Source of the DNA: an uncultured Rhodospirillaceae bacterium
GTDB lineage: Bacteria; Pseudomonadota; Alphaproteobacteria; Rhodospirillales; Rhodospirillaceae
Reading direction: 5' to 3'
DNA: 64,000 nucleotides
Assembly (NCBI GenBank): GCA_943787205.1
Contig: CALSLN010000013.1
Coordinates: 150,935-214,934 of the forward strand
The notes below the pieces were generated by a model that had not been told where the DNA came from, searched no databases, and saw only the letters and a list, made by a program, of their open reading frames with translations. The translations under genes and the position numbers were made by a program. This document shows, one piece after another, positions 19,898 to 28,632 of this stretch; the stretch's first letter is position 1; each line of letters begins with the position of its first letter.

Positions 19898-21193
19898 GTG
19901 ACTAGTTCATTTAAATCATCACCGTTGGTGCTTCAGAAGTTTGGCCCCGCCCAATCAAAGGTGAGCTTTAACTATGATGCTGCGTTCGATCAGGAATTAA
20001 CGGCGCTGAAGGATGCGGGGTTTTACCGTCATTTTGCAAGGCTAGAAGGATTGCCAGGCGCATTCCCAAAGGCCCTCCTTCACGAGCAAAGTCGGGTAAA
20101 GGAAGTGACTGTATGGTGTTCCAATGATTACCTGGGAATGGGGCAGCATCCGGTTGTAGAGGCCGCGCTGCATGACGCGGCCACGCGTTTCGGTGCTGGT
20201 GCCGGTGGGACACGCAATATCGCCGGCACTCATAACGTTCACGCCCAACTAGAAGAAGAGATCGCGTCACTGCATGGCAAAGAGTCCGCGCTTCTATTCA
20301 CGTCCGGCTATGTTGCCAATGAAGCGGCGATAAGCACGCTGGCGTCACGGTTGCCGAACGCCGTGCTTTTATCTGACGAAATGAATCACGCATCCATGAT
20401 CGCCGGAATTCGGCATAGTAAAGCGGAAAAGAAAATCTTCCGTCACAATGATGTGCAGCACCTTGAGCAACTTCTAGCCAGCGTGGACCCTGCGAGACCT
20501 AAGATCATTGTTTGTGAGTCTGTGTATTCGATGGACGGCACGGTCGCGCCTCTCGCTGCTATTGCGACATTGGCGAAGCAACACAATGCGCTGACCTATG
20601 TCGACGAAGTCCATGCCGTAGGTCTCTATGGAGAAGACGGGGCGGGGGTCGCTGCGGCAACGGGCACAGCAAAGGATATCGACTACATTCAAGGGACGTT
20701 GGCTAAGGCATTTGGTGTCATGGGTGGCTATGTTGCTGGTTCTCGTCGGGCGATTGATTATATCCGGAGTTTTGCCTCCGGATTTATATTCACGACGGCT
20801 TTGTCTCCTGTTCTCGCTAACGCGGCTTTAGAGTCTATACGGCACGTCCGTCAGTCTGCTGTCCTGCGTGAGCAGCACCAGCGGCAAGTCCTACGTTTGA
20901 AAGAGGCCCTACGGTCGCGGTGCATTCCGTTTCGCGATGAACCCTCACATATCGTTCCAACGATAATCGGCGATCCGTTTGTGACCCGGGAGGTGGCGCG
21001 GTTACTGCTCGACGAATACCGTATCTATATCCAGCCAATTTTCGCTCCGACCGTTGAGCCGGGAACAGAACGCCTGCGCCTAACACCAACGCCACTTCAT
21101 ACAGATGCCATGATCGATGAGTTAGCCAGTGCTTTGTCAGACGTTCTATCTCGTGCGTGGCGATCAAGGGAGATGTCTTGTGCAGTGGCCTAG
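19898..21193 (+). CDS. hemA: 5-aminolevulinate synthase (C4 pathway)
   Basis: Condenses glycine and succinyl-CoA to 5-aminolevulinate, the first step of tetrapyrrole synthesis in alphaproteobacteria. The 431-residue PLP enzyme shows VWCSNDYLGMGQHP, the glycine-rich GAGAGGTRNIAGT, DEMNHASMI, DEVHAVGLYG and the PLP lysine Lys270 in GTLAKAFG. RLRLTPTPLHT closes the active site. The first 25 residues are an unrelated extension before the FNYDAAFDQEL start typical of ALAS. The start codon is GTG, 9 bases after cysH. Placement within a sulfur-assimilation operon is unusual. Confidence 0.95.
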   Translation: MTSSFKSSPLVLQKFGPAQSKVSFNYDAAFDQELTALKDAGFYRHFARLEGLPGAFPKALLHEQSRVKEVTVWCSNDYLGMGQHPVVEAALHDAATRFGAGAGGTRNIAGTHNVHAQLEEEIASLHGKESALLFTSGYVANEAAISTLASRLPNAVLLSDEMNHASMIAGIRHSKAEKKIFRHNDVQHLEQLLASVDPARPKIIVCESVYSMDGTVAPLAAIATLAKQHNALTYVDEVHAVGLYGEDGAGVAAATGTAKDIDYIQGTLAKAFGVMGGYVAGSRRAIDYIRSFASGFIFTTALSPVLANAALESIRHVRQSAVLREQHQRQVLRLKEALRSRCIPFRDEPSHIVPTIIGDPFVTREVARLLLDEYRIYIQPIFAPTVEPGTERLRLTPTPLHTDAMIDELASALSDVLSRAWRSREMSCAVA

Positions 21194-22100
21194 ATTACGA
21201 ATTGGAACCAGACCGAGTCGTCTTGCCCGCGTGCAAGTCGAGATGGTGCGCGCGGCTCTATGTCGGCAAGTGCCTGATTTAGAGGGTAACATTGAGACCA
21301 TCGTTGCCGATACGCCTGGCGATAGGAATCGATCATCCAACCTAGAAGATTTGGGCGGACGCGGTGTATTCACTGATGATCTGGACGCTCTTGTGGCGAC
21401 TGGGCAGGTTGATTGCGTTGTCCATGCCATGAAAGACATGGCACCGACGATGCAAGGGAGCTTGGTTGTAGGGGCGACCCTTAAGCGGGAAGACCCTCGT
21501 GAAGTGCTCGTTGCGCCTGGCCACTTGAATTTTGAGGCTCTGCCGTCTGGGGCTGTATTCGGATCATCCTCAATCCGAAGGCGTGCGCTCTTGCGGCGGC
21601 TGCGGCCTGATCTCCAGTTTGCTCTATTGCGGGGCAATGTCGAGGAGAGAATTGCGCACCTAGAGAACGGAAAATTTGACGGGACTATTCTTGCCTATGC
21701 CGGCTTAGCCCGCCTTGGCTTATTGGCCCACGCAAAAGAAGTTTTTCCGCTGCATGTTCTGCCGCCTGATCCAGCTCAAGGCGCTATTGGCATCGTTTGT
21801 CACTCAGATAATTTTATGGTGCGTAGAGCTCTGCAATTTATTAATCACGCTCCGACTTACCAAGAAGTAAAGGCTGAGCGTGCGCTGTTGAGGTCGTTGC
21901 CATGTCCAGATGCTCTGGCCTTAGGGGCGACGGCTCGGGCCAATAAAGGTCAGCTGGAACTGTCGGCCTTGCTCGTATCTGAAGACGGCTCCGAAGAGTG
22001 GTCCGGACAGGTGGACGGGCTAGTCGATGATGCGGATGCACTTGGTGTGCGCCTTGGGCGTGAGTTGCGTGGGCCAGCTCAACGACTTTTATCGGCATGA
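21180..22100 (+). CDS. hemC: Porphobilinogen deaminase (hydroxymethylbilane synthase)
   Basis: Joins four porphobilinogens into hydroxymethylbilane. RIGTRPSRLARVQ opens the fold, VVHAMKDMAPTM carries the catalytic Asp, and Cys242 in SLPCPDALALGA would hold the dipyrromethane cofactor, the same position as in the E. coli enzyme. The GTG at 21180 is chosen because AAGGGAG lies 8-9 bases before it, giving 306 residues, a normal length. It overlaps hemA by 14 bases. The usual GGC before the cofactor site reads LPC here, a mild departure. Confidence 0.92.
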   Translation: MQWPRLRIGTRPSRLARVQVEMVRAALCRQVPDLEGNIETIVADTPGDRNRSSNLEDLGGRGVFTDDLDALVATGQVDCVVHAMKDMAPTMQGSLVVGATLKREDPREVLVAPGHLNFEALPSGAVFGSSSIRRRALLRRLRPDLQFALLRGNVEERIAHLENGKFDGTILAYAGLARLGLLAHAKEVFPLHVLPPDPAQGAIGIVCHSDNFMVRRALQFINHAPTYQEVKAERALLRSLPCPDALALGATARANKGQLELSALLVSEDGSEEWSGQVDGLVDDADALGVRLGRELRGPAQRLLSA

Positions 22101-22783
22101 TAATTAATACGCGGCCAGTCGAGTATGATTTTGAGATGTTTCGCGCATTCGATCGCAGTGGGCATCAGATGCTCGCATGCCCGGTTCTGACGTCTTGCCC
22201 CTTACCGTGGCCTAAAAAGGCGATAGACAATATTGATGCCTTGATCGTAACCAGTCGAATTGCAGTAGACGTTATTGCTCGGAAGCCGGTCTCTCGTGAC
22301 CTCCCGATATTGGCGGTTGGAACGGCGACAGCGTCTGCCGCCAGGAATGCCAATTTTTCGGATGTCGTCGATGGCGGCGGCACAGCAGAGAAGCTTCTGA
22401 AGGTTATCGACGCGACGCCCTTTCGTGCGGGTCTCTATGCATCAGCGCACGACGTTTCACTTGATCTTGCACGTGTACGGCCGAACCGAATTCGCAGGGT
22501 TTCCATCTATCAAATGGAAGCCGCAGAATATTTGCCGCAATCAGTGATCGATACTTTTCGTACTGACGAAGAAATCATCGTGCCCTTTTATTCTCCGCGA
22601 TCCTTTCAAATATTTGAATCGCTTTTGGTGAAACACCATTTAGGTGAGCACCTTGCGCGGGCAATTGCGGTGGGTATTCATGAGCGCGTGCTCAACAAAC
22701 AAACCCTGCGCTGGGGCCAGACCCGCATCGCAGCGGCACCTGACGGCATAGGCATGGTCGAAGCTATGCGAAAGGCCGCTTGA
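22097..22783 (+). CDS. hemD: Uroporphyrinogen-III synthase
   Basis: Cyclises hydroxymethylbilane with inversion of ring D. HemD sequences are poorly conserved, but this 228-residue protein has the expected start IINTRPVE, a DALIVTSRIAVDVI segment, AVGTATASAAR and a late FYSPRSFQIFESLL, all in family positions. It overlaps hemC by ATGA and is followed within 2 bases by hemB, so assignment is helped by context. Confidence 0.85.
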   Translation: MIINTRPVEYDFEMFRAFDRSGHQMLACPVLTSCPLPWPKKAIDNIDALIVTSRIAVDVIARKPVSRDLPILAVGTATASAARNANFSDVVDGGGTAEKLLKVIDATPFRAGLYASAHDVSLDLARVRPNRIRRVSIYQMEAAEYLPQSVIDTFRTDEEIIVPFYSPRSFQIFESLLVKHHLGEHLARAIAVGIHERVLNKQTLRWGQTRIAAAPDGIGMVEAMRKAA

Positions 22784-22784
22784 C

Positions 22785-23777
22785 GTGGTCTTCCCATACA
22801 CCCGCTTGCGTCGTACCCGCCAGACGTCCTGGGTGCGTAGATTGGTGCAAGAGAATTATCTTCTTCCCTCAGATCTCATCTTACCGCTCTTCGTTATTGA
22901 TGGAGACAATTGCCGCGAGCCAGTCGAGAGTCTGCCGGGCGTTGACCGTCTGACTATAGATTTGGTCATTGAGACGGGCAGGCGGGCCGCCCAACTTGGT
23001 ATACCCGCAGTCGCTCTGTTCCCGGCTGTGCACGCATCCTTGAAATCAGATGATGGGGCAGAAGCATGGAATCCGGACTCATTGATTTGTCGCGCTGTTC
23101 GGGCACTTAAGGCTGCAGTCCCTGATCTGGGTGTCATCTGCGATGTGGCCTTAGATCCGTATACAACCCATGGGCACGATGGTTTGCTTAAGGACGGTGT
23201 AATTCCGAATGATGAGACGGTTGAGGTTCTCGTGCGCCAAGCCCTCACGCTCGCCGAAGCGGGATGCGATGTCATTGCGCCGTCGGATATGATGGATGGC
23301 CGTGTCGGTGTAATCCGAGCGGCGCTCGAAGAGCGCAGCTATACGGATACCCTTATTTTGTCATACGCAGCTAAGTATGCGTCCAGCTTCTATGGCCCGT
23401 TTCGTGACGCGGTCGGTTCGTCGAGCGCGTTGGGAGCGGCTGATAAGACAACATACCAAATGGATTCGGCTAACTCTGCTGAAGCGCTGCGTGAGGTAGG
23501 GTTAGATATTGCTGAGGGTGCCGACATGGTTATGGTCAAGCCTGGTATGCCCTATCTTGATGTTATTCGTGATGTGGCCCAGGGCTTCGATGTTCCTGTC
23601 TTCGCTTACCAAGTCAGTGGCGAATACGCGATGCTCAGTCTCGGTGCGGAGAGAGGACTCTTCGATAGGACAAAAGCCTTCCACGAGTCTTTGCTGGCGT
23701 TCAAACGGGCTGGAGCGCGCGGAATCTTGACCTATGCCGCCCTTGAGGTGGCCGCCACGTTGCCTGGGGGCCGGTAG
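22785..23777 (+). CDS. hemB: Porphobilinogen synthase (delta-aminolevulinate dehydratase)
   Basis: Condenses two 5-aminolevulinates to porphobilinogen. The two Schiff-base lysines are Lys197 (SYAAKYASSFYGPF) and Lys252 (VMVKPGMPYLD). The metal-site segment reads DVALDPYTTHGHDG, without the cysteine triad of zinc-dependent enzymes, so a magnesium-dependent type is expected, as known for several alphaproteobacteria. Length 330 residues is normal. The start is GTG directly after hemD, and the stop overlaps the start of the next gene by one base. Confidence 0.94.
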   Translation: MVFPYTRLRRTRQTSWVRRLVQENYLLPSDLILPLFVIDGDNCREPVESLPGVDRLTIDLVIETGRRAAQLGIPAVALFPAVHASLKSDDGAEAWNPDSLICRAVRALKAAVPDLGVICDVALDPYTTHGHDGLLKDGVIPNDETVEVLVRQALTLAEAGCDVIAPSDMMDGRVGVIRAALEERSYTDTLILSYAAKYASSFYGPFRDAVGSSSALGAADKTTYQMDSANSAEALREVGLDIAEGADMVMVKPGMPYLDVIRDVAQGFDVPVFAYQVSGEYAMLSLGAERGLFDRTKAFHESLLAFKRAGARGILTYAALEVAATLPGGR

Positions 23778-24343
23778 TGCTTCCACTGATGCTAAACATT
23801 ACGACGTTACCCGTTGCTGTTATTGGCAACGGTTTTGCTGCCGCGCAACGGCTAAGTATCCTCAGGACGAGTGGCGCTGGAAACGTGACCACGTTTGCCA
23901 CAGACCCAGAATCTGATGTGGTGGAGCGTGCTGGAGACGGTTTGCAACGACGTCTGCCACTAGAGATGGACTTTCAAAACACTCGTTATGGTGTGGTCTA
24001 CGTCTGCGATATCGACGAGAGCGACAGTCTGCTGATTGTAGATTGGGCTCATGCGGTCGGCGCGTTTGTGAACGTGCATGACCGGCAAGACCTTTGCGAT
24101 TTCCATATGCCTGCAATTTTGAGGCGCGGGAACCTCCAGGTGACGGTCTCAACGGACGGCAAAGTCGCTGGTTTGTCACGAATTTTAAGAGATTTTCTGG
24201 GAGAAAAAACCTTAGGTCCAGAATGGGAAGGGCGAGTGAGTGAGCTAGGCGCTCATAGGGCGGCCTGGGTGTCTAAGGGTCTCCCTTTTGATGAACTCCG
24301 TAGTCGGGTTAACGATTATGTTTCTATGAAGAAGTGGCTATAG
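23777..24343 (+). CDS. Precorrin-2 dehydrogenase / sirohydrochlorin ferrochelatase-type protein (CysG N-terminal domain)
   Basis: A 188-residue protein equivalent to the N-terminal domain of CysG. It has a Rossmann start (LPVAVIGNGFAAAQRLSIL), a FVNVHDRQDLCDFHMPAILRRGNLQVTVSTDGKVAGLSR segment containing the conserved NV-D...DF--PA pattern, and a C-terminal helical part. It would oxidise precorrin-2 to sirohydrochlorin with NAD and perhaps insert iron. With cobA at the operon's start it completes siroheme synthesis. The GTG start overlaps the hemB stop. The NAD loop GNGFAAAQR differs from the usual GGGxVAxRK, so efficiency is uncertain. Confidence 0.85.
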   Translation: MLPLMLNITTLPVAVIGNGFAAAQRLSILRTSGAGNVTTFATDPESDVVERAGDGLQRRLPLEMDFQNTRYGVVYVCDIDESDSLLIVDWAHAVGAFVNVHDRQDLCDFHMPAILRRGNLQVTVSTDGKVAGLSRILRDFLGEKTLGPEWEGRVSELGAHRAAWVSKGLPFDELRSRVNDYVSMKKWL

Positions 24344-24547
24344 GTTCGTATCTTAAAATACTTGCAATTAGATCAATATGGACGCGATGTCTTCGTGACC
24401 GACGTTTTCCATCGCTTCATGCCGTACAAATGAAAACGCCACAAATTCCATATGCCACACCTTATTCTATGATGTAGCTTAGCCTGTGCGGCGCGATGCG
24501 GTGCTCTGCCCATTCAAAAATGCCAATTCAGAGAGTAAGCACTAGGT

Positions 24548-25564
24548 ATGGATCCGTTAACTCAAGGGGCGCTTGGCGCAGCGTTAGCTCAGGCGGTGCC
24601 AACCAAAACTAAAAACCTTGGGGTCGCCGGAGGCCTTGGTTTTATTGCTGGCATGGCTGCAGACTTAGACGTTCTAATCCGGTCGTCAGCTGATCCACTT
24701 TTGTTTTTAGAATATCACCGCCACTTTACACACTCGCTGGCGTTTATTCCCGTGGGTGGGCTGCTTTGCGCGTTGGCCATTCAATATGTTTTGGGAAGAC
24801 GCTGGCAGTTGACGTTTTTACAAACCTTTGTGTGTTGCACGTTGGGCTACGGGACGCATGCATTGCTCGATGCATCTACATCCTATGGCACAACGCTCTT
24901 ATGGCCTTTCAGTGAGGATCGACTGTCCTGGAGTATTGTCCCAATCATTGACCTATTGTTCACGGTGCCGCTCGTTACCCTATGTGTGCTCGCCGCATTG
25001 CGACAGACGCGAGCATTTGCCTGGGCCGCGATGCTCTGGGTTGGCATCTACTTATCACTGGGTGTCTTGCAACATAACGCAGCTCTATCTATGGCGAAGC
25101 AGGTCGCGACATCTCGTGGTCACTCACCGACCCGGTTTGAGGTTAAACCGAGCTTCGCTAATATTTTGCTATGGAAGACAGTTTACGAAACGAGCGGGCA
25201 CTTTCACGTTGATGCAGTGCGCGTTGGTCTATCTCCAGAATATTTTGACGGCACGGTCATCCCTAAACTCGATGTTACGAGAGACTTGCCGTGGCTTGAT
25301 GCGAAGTCACAACAAGCGAAGGACATCCAACGTTTCAGTGTGTTCAGTAAGGCCTTCGTCGCTGAAGACCATGAAGTCCCAAATAGAATTTTTGACGTGC
25401 GCTATTCCTTTGTGCCCAATGAAATCAGACCCCTTTGGTCGGTGGAAGTGTCGCCTACAGCAGAACTAGACACACATGCCGCATACCGAACTCACCGTGA
25501 GAACCCTAGAGAAAGCTTTGGCCGGCTTTGGCAGATGCTTTGCTGCTCTGTAGCCGGCGAATAA
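24548..25564 (+). CDS. YdjM-type membrane-bound metal-dependent hydrolase
   Basis: A 338-residue inner-membrane protein. It opens with the family signature MDPLTQGALGAALAQA, followed by AGMAADLDVLI and HRHFTHSLAFIP, which carry the putative metal-binding Asp and His residues. GYGTHALLDASTSYGT and RLSWSIVPIIDLLFT follow. Four or more membrane segments lie in residues 60-180; the C-terminal 150 residues are soluble. Substrates of the family are unknown; the E. coli relative YdjM is under LexA control. A GAGAGTAAG sequence precedes the ATG. About 200 bases upstream hold no recognisable feature. Confidence 0.8.
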   Translation: MDPLTQGALGAALAQAVPTKTKNLGVAGGLGFIAGMAADLDVLIRSSADPLLFLEYHRHFTHSLAFIPVGGLLCALAIQYVLGRRWQLTFLQTFVCCTLGYGTHALLDASTSYGTTLLWPFSEDRLSWSIVPIIDLLFTVPLVTLCVLAALRQTRAFAWAAMLWVGIYLSLGVLQHNAALSMAKQVATSRGHSPTRFEVKPSFANILLWKTVYETSGHFHVDAVRVGLSPEYFDGTVIPKLDVTRDLPWLDAKSQQAKDIQRFSVFSKAFVAEDHEVPNRIFDVRYSFVPNEIRPLWSVEVSPTAELDTHAAYRTHRENPRESFGRLWQMLCCSVAGE

Positions 25565-25714
25565 GCGCCTTCCGCTGAGAAAAATACTTTTTCTCGTTTT
25601 GTCTTCTTAAAGTTGCGGTCCAGCACCTCTTTTTGACATTGGTCAACGAGTCCAGTGGCATCCTCGTCTATCTGTATCCCAGACCCAACTTACGGGAATC
25701 TGGAGTGTCCATAC

Positions 25715-25953
25715 ATGTCAGAATTAACCGCGCGTATAGATGCGCTTAACAGCAAAGATACTGCGCTCATTTGCGTTCTCATCGCAGCCATTTTCGCCTG
25801 CCTTTTCTGGGTTGGAGGAGCTGGTTCAGATCCAGTTGGCATTCATGCATGGGTCTACGCGGCCGCATTCTTTCTTTTTATTTTGGCTCTCGGTAACCGC
25901 ATTATCGCTCGCGATCGGCCCTCACGCTGGAACGCACCAGACCTAACCGCCTA
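25715..25953 (+). pseudogene. Small two-TM membrane protein, 3' end cut by IS copy 3
   Basis: Begins at ATG 25715 with an ELTARIDALNSKD helix, then two membrane segments (ALICVLIAAIFACLFWVGG and WVYAAAFFLFILALG) and a positively charged end. The IS interrupts it after about 80 codons, and the last few residues plus stop are IS-encoded. No family was recognised. The missing end is not found on the other side of the element. Confidence 0.5.
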
Positions 25954-26028
25954 TGGCCTGCCTCCCAAAAAGTGATCCATGCAAATTGAGAGAGTCCGGT
26001 TAATCTAAGCCTTGATAGGAGGACGACG

Positions 26029-26307
26029 ATGAGCCGGAAACGTTACACAGCAGAACAGATACTAGGTATGGTCCGGGAGGCCGAGGTGCGGCTTTCCCAG
26101 GGCGAGAAGATCGGATTGATCTGCAAGTCCCTTGGTATATCGGAACAGAGCTATTACCGCTGGCGCAAGGAGTATGGCGGTCTGAAGTCTGATCAGGCTA
26201 AACGCCTGAAGGACCTGGAGAAGGAGAATGCTCGGCTTCGCAAGGCCGTCTCTGATCTCACTCTGGATAAGATGATCCTAAACGAGGCGCTCTCGGGAAA
26301 CTACTAA
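26029..26307 (+). CDS. IS transposase OrfA, copy 3
   Basis: A 92-residue protein with an N-terminal helix-turn-helix ([16 protein letters not shown]...[14 protein letters not shown]) and a leucine-zipper-like heptad region ([18 protein letters not shown]), as usual for IS3-family OrfA, which binds the element's ends. A GGAGGACG ribosome-binding sequence lies just before the ATG. Near its 3' end is the slippery heptamer G-GGA-AAC (26295-26301). Confidence 0.93.
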   Translation: MSRKRYTAEQILGMVREAEVRLSQGEKIGLICKSLGISEQSYYRWRKEYGGLKSDQAKRLKDLEKENARLRKAVSDLTLDKMILNEALSGNY

Positions 26308-26374
26308 GCCCCGCACGCCGCCGTATTGCCGTTGAACATGTTCAAGGGGCTTGCGGGGTCTCAGAACGGCGTGC
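26295..26374 (+). promoter_or_regulatory. Programmed -1 frameshift signal of the IS (slippery heptamer plus RNA stems)
   Basis: GGGAAAC at 26295-26301 is in the X-XXY-YYZ register of OrfA, six bases before its stop codon's first base is passed. Downstream, CCCCGCA (26309-26315) can pair with TGCGGGG (26352-26358), or GCACGCCG (26313-26320) with CGGCGTGC (26367-26374); the two stems share bases and exclude each other. The 14-base palindrome TTGAACATGTTCAA lies between. The same signal occurs in all five copies. Confidence 0.75.
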
Positions 26375-27194
26375 CTGCCGGGTTCTTGGCCAACATCGCT
26401 CCACGCAGAGGCGTCAGCCCATAGTCCTGGATGACGAAGATGCCCTAACACAGGCGATCATCCGCCTGGCCTCTGAGTATGGCCGCTATGGCTATCGCCG
26501 TATCGGCGCATTGCTTCGTGCTGAAGGCTGGCATGTGAACCTGAAGCGTGTGTGGCGCATCTGGCGGCGTGAGGGGCTGAGAGTTCCCAGCAAACAACCA
26601 AAGAGAGGCCGGCTATGGCTGAACGACGGTTCGTGTATCCGTCTCAGAGCATGTTGGCCGAACCATGTCTGGTCCTATGACTTTGTTCAGGACCGCACCC
26701 ACGATGGGAGAGCAATCAAGATGCTGACAGTCATAGACGAGTACACGCGGGAGAGCCTGGCGATCCAGGTGGAGCGGCGGCTCAGATCAGATGATGTGCT
26801 GCATTGTCTATCCGAGTTGTTTGCTGAGAGAGGGCCACCGGACCATATCCGCTCTGACAACGGTTCTGAGTTTACGGCCATTGCTGTCAGGGAGTGGCTT
26901 GAACGTATGGGTGTAAAGACCCTCTACATTGAGCCAGGTTCACCCTGGGAAAATGGCTACAACGAGAGCTTCAACGGCAAGCTCAGGGATGAGTGCCTGA
27001 ACAGCGAGATCTTCTTCACTCTGAAGGAAGCCAAGGTTCTGATCGAGAGTTGGCGGCACCACTACAACACCTTCAGACCGCATAGTTCTCTGGGCTACAG
27101 ACCACCCGCGCCACAGACGGTCTTGCCTCAAACCGTCAAACCGCAATACCTTGAAAACGTCCGGGCTCTCTCAGATCAACTGGACCACTCATAG
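26301..27194 (+). CDS. IS transposase OrfB, copy 3 (made by -1 frameshift)
   Basis: After the slip the frame reads [14 protein letters not shown], then [32 protein letters not shown] and the integrase core. The catalytic acidic residues are Asp in VWSYDFV, Asp in [10 protein letters not shown] and Glu in [28 protein letters not shown] is typical of the IS407 group. The OrfAB fusion would be 388 residues. An internal TTG at 26511 could start a shorter product but lacks the helical N-terminal part. Confidence 0.92.
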   Translation, partial: LLSPARRRIAVEHVQGACGVSERRACRVLGQHRSTQRRQPIVLDDEDALTQAIIRLASEYGRYGYRRIGALLRAEGWHVNLKRVWRIWRREGLRVPSKQPKRGRLWLNDGSCIRLRACWPNHVWSYDFVQDRTHDGRAIKMLTVIDEYTRESLAIQVERRLRSDDVLHCLSELFAERGPPDHIRSDNGSEFTAIAVREWLERMGVKTLYIEPGSPWENGYNESFNGKLRDECLNSEIFFTLKEAKVLIESWRHHYNTFRPHSSLGYRPPAPQTVLPQTVKPQYLENVRALSDQLDHS

Positions 27195-27205
27195 GGGGCA
27201 GGTCA

Positions 27206-27918
27206 GCAAGATCACAGGAACAGCGGCCCCCAGTATTCCTGCCCATATAGCCTCTTTTAACGCAGCGCTTTATGCATTTACACCCGAGGCGGGCGGCGGC
27301 GATATTGTCGTTTCGGAGAGTGTGGGGGGACAGGAAGCGATATTGGTTGCAGATGTAATGGGCCATGGCGTGCAAGCAAAGCTATATGCCCTAACGCTCA
27401 TTGGCCATTTTCGGACCGCATGTAAATTATATAGTGGTGCCGAGTTGAATGTGGCGCAGGCGCTTATGGGCGAACTATCGCGAAGCTTCTTCTCTGACTC
27501 TACCCTGGCAGATACCGTTGCAACCGGCGTTATCGCTGTAGCTGGTGATCAAGGGCGCGTCCAGTTGGCGTCAGCTGGGCACCCAATGCCTGCACTCATT
27601 TCGGAAAATCGTAATAAGCTAATAGCCGTCGGCGGGCCGCTTCTTGGTCTTCCAGTAAACGAAGATTATGAGCAGGTTGAGCTCGAATTATCTATTGGAG
27701 AAACGCTTCTCCTATATACAGATGGCATATACGAGATCGGACAATCCACTGATCAAAGAAATGATTCAGCGCAATTTATAATTTCCGCTCTCGGCGGGCT
27801 TTTCGGTAAGAGTTGCGATTCTGTGAAACGCAAGATATCGGCGGTTCATCGTCAACTTTGCGCGGGCCAAGACCCGGACGACGCAACGTTAGTGGTGTTG
27901 CAACTTAAGAATTTATGA
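27206..27918 (+). pseudogene. SpoIIE/PP2C-type serine phosphatase (RsbU-like), N-terminus lost at the IS
   Basis: The remaining 237 residues are most of a PP2C-like SpoIIE domain: GGGDIVV, then VADVMGHGVQAKLYALTL, LASAGHPMPALI, GETLLLYTDGIYE and the final DPDDATLVVL with metal-binding aspartates. Such enzymes dephosphorylate STAS-domain anti-anti-sigma factors; a STAS gene lies immediately downstream on the opposite strand. The sensor or receiver region expected at the N-terminus is missing. The frame continues back into the IS end, where a TTG at 27151 could start a fusion protein. Confidence 0.8.
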
Positions 27919-27924
27919 ATTTGG

Positions 27925-28308
27925 TTATGTCTGATCGGTGTTAACGGATTCTGACACGCTTTTCTGGGCAGCAGGTTCCAATGTTCTAATGTAAGAGTGT
28001 GCGTCTGCGTGGACGCTCATGAAACTATCAACTCGTGTTAGCTTTATAATTTCTAGCGGCTGGCCGGAAAGGCCCCATACGATAAGTTTTTGATTGGGGT
28101 CAGTTATCTTCTTTGTTAACGAAACTAAAAAGCCGACACCACTAGAGTCGGCGAATTTTACGTTCGACATATCAATAGCAAGTGCAGAGTCGGAGCCCTC
28201 AAGAGCTTCCAGTACATTGGTGCGAAGCTCTGCCACGAGTGCGGCGTCAAAATCTCGATTCAAGATTAGGATATCGACCGGTCCGGCACGCTTTAAGGCA
28301 TATGACAT
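27925..28308 (-). CDS. STAS-domain anti-anti-sigma factor
   Basis: A 127-residue SpoIIAA/RsbV-type protein. LAIDMSNVKFADSSGVGFLVSL contains the conserved DSSG, with Ser56 the expected phosphorylation site, followed by KLIVWGLSGQPLEIIKL. In partner-switching systems the unphosphorylated form binds an RsbW-type kinase and frees a sigma factor. The neighbouring phosphatase would activate it. The genes converge, with only 6 bases between their ends. No RsbW-type kinase is in the window. Confidence 0.85.
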   Translation of the reverse strand: MSYALKRAGPVDILILNRDFDAALVAELRTNVLEALEGSDSALAIDMSNVKFADSSGVGFLVSLTKKITDPNQKLIVWGLSGQPLEIIKLTRVDSFMSVHADAHSYIRTLEPAAQKSVSESVNTDQT

Positions 28309-28370
28309 TTAGGATTCTAACAGTGCTCTATGTCGTGTTGGCTGTGTGCGTAGGCACAATAGAACGTATC

Positions 28371-28540
28371 TCATACGGTTTCCCTGTTAAACAAAGAATG
28401 TACAGCGAGTTTTGCAGCTATTTTTCAGATTTTTGGAAATTACTGACCTGAATCGCGCACAACGCTTGGGTTCCAGGGCTAAATTTCCTAAAAGAAAGAA
28501 CAGGGAATTTGAATACAAGAGCCGGCGGGTGTTTTGATGG
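28371..28540 (+). repeat. Dispersed CCCTGTTAAACAGGG-type repeat, partial copy C
   Basis: TTTCCCTGTTAAAC, then further on CGCACAACGC, TGGG, and CCTAAAAGAAAGAACAGGGA correspond in order to the repeat at 61735-61875. The right half of the central palindrome is changed. It lies in the gap before recQ. Confidence 0.6.
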
Positions 28541-28632
28541 ATCAAGGAGGTTTAGCGCGCCTTAAGGAAGAGCAAATATTCGTATGAGGTTTATTGAAGG
28601 GACGCAGATATGAGGCCGATTTTTCGGATTTC

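Larger units (their letters stand above)
25954..27205 (+). mobile_element. IS3-family (IS407-group) insertion sequence, copy 3
   Basis: The 1,252-bp element in plus orientation. Left flank CCTA and right flank GCAA do not match, so no target duplication is present. It separates a truncated membrane-protein gene from a truncated phosphatase gene. Together with copy 2 it forms an inverted pair around the 13.1-25.9 kb segment that carries the sulfur/heme operon. Confidence 0.95.
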
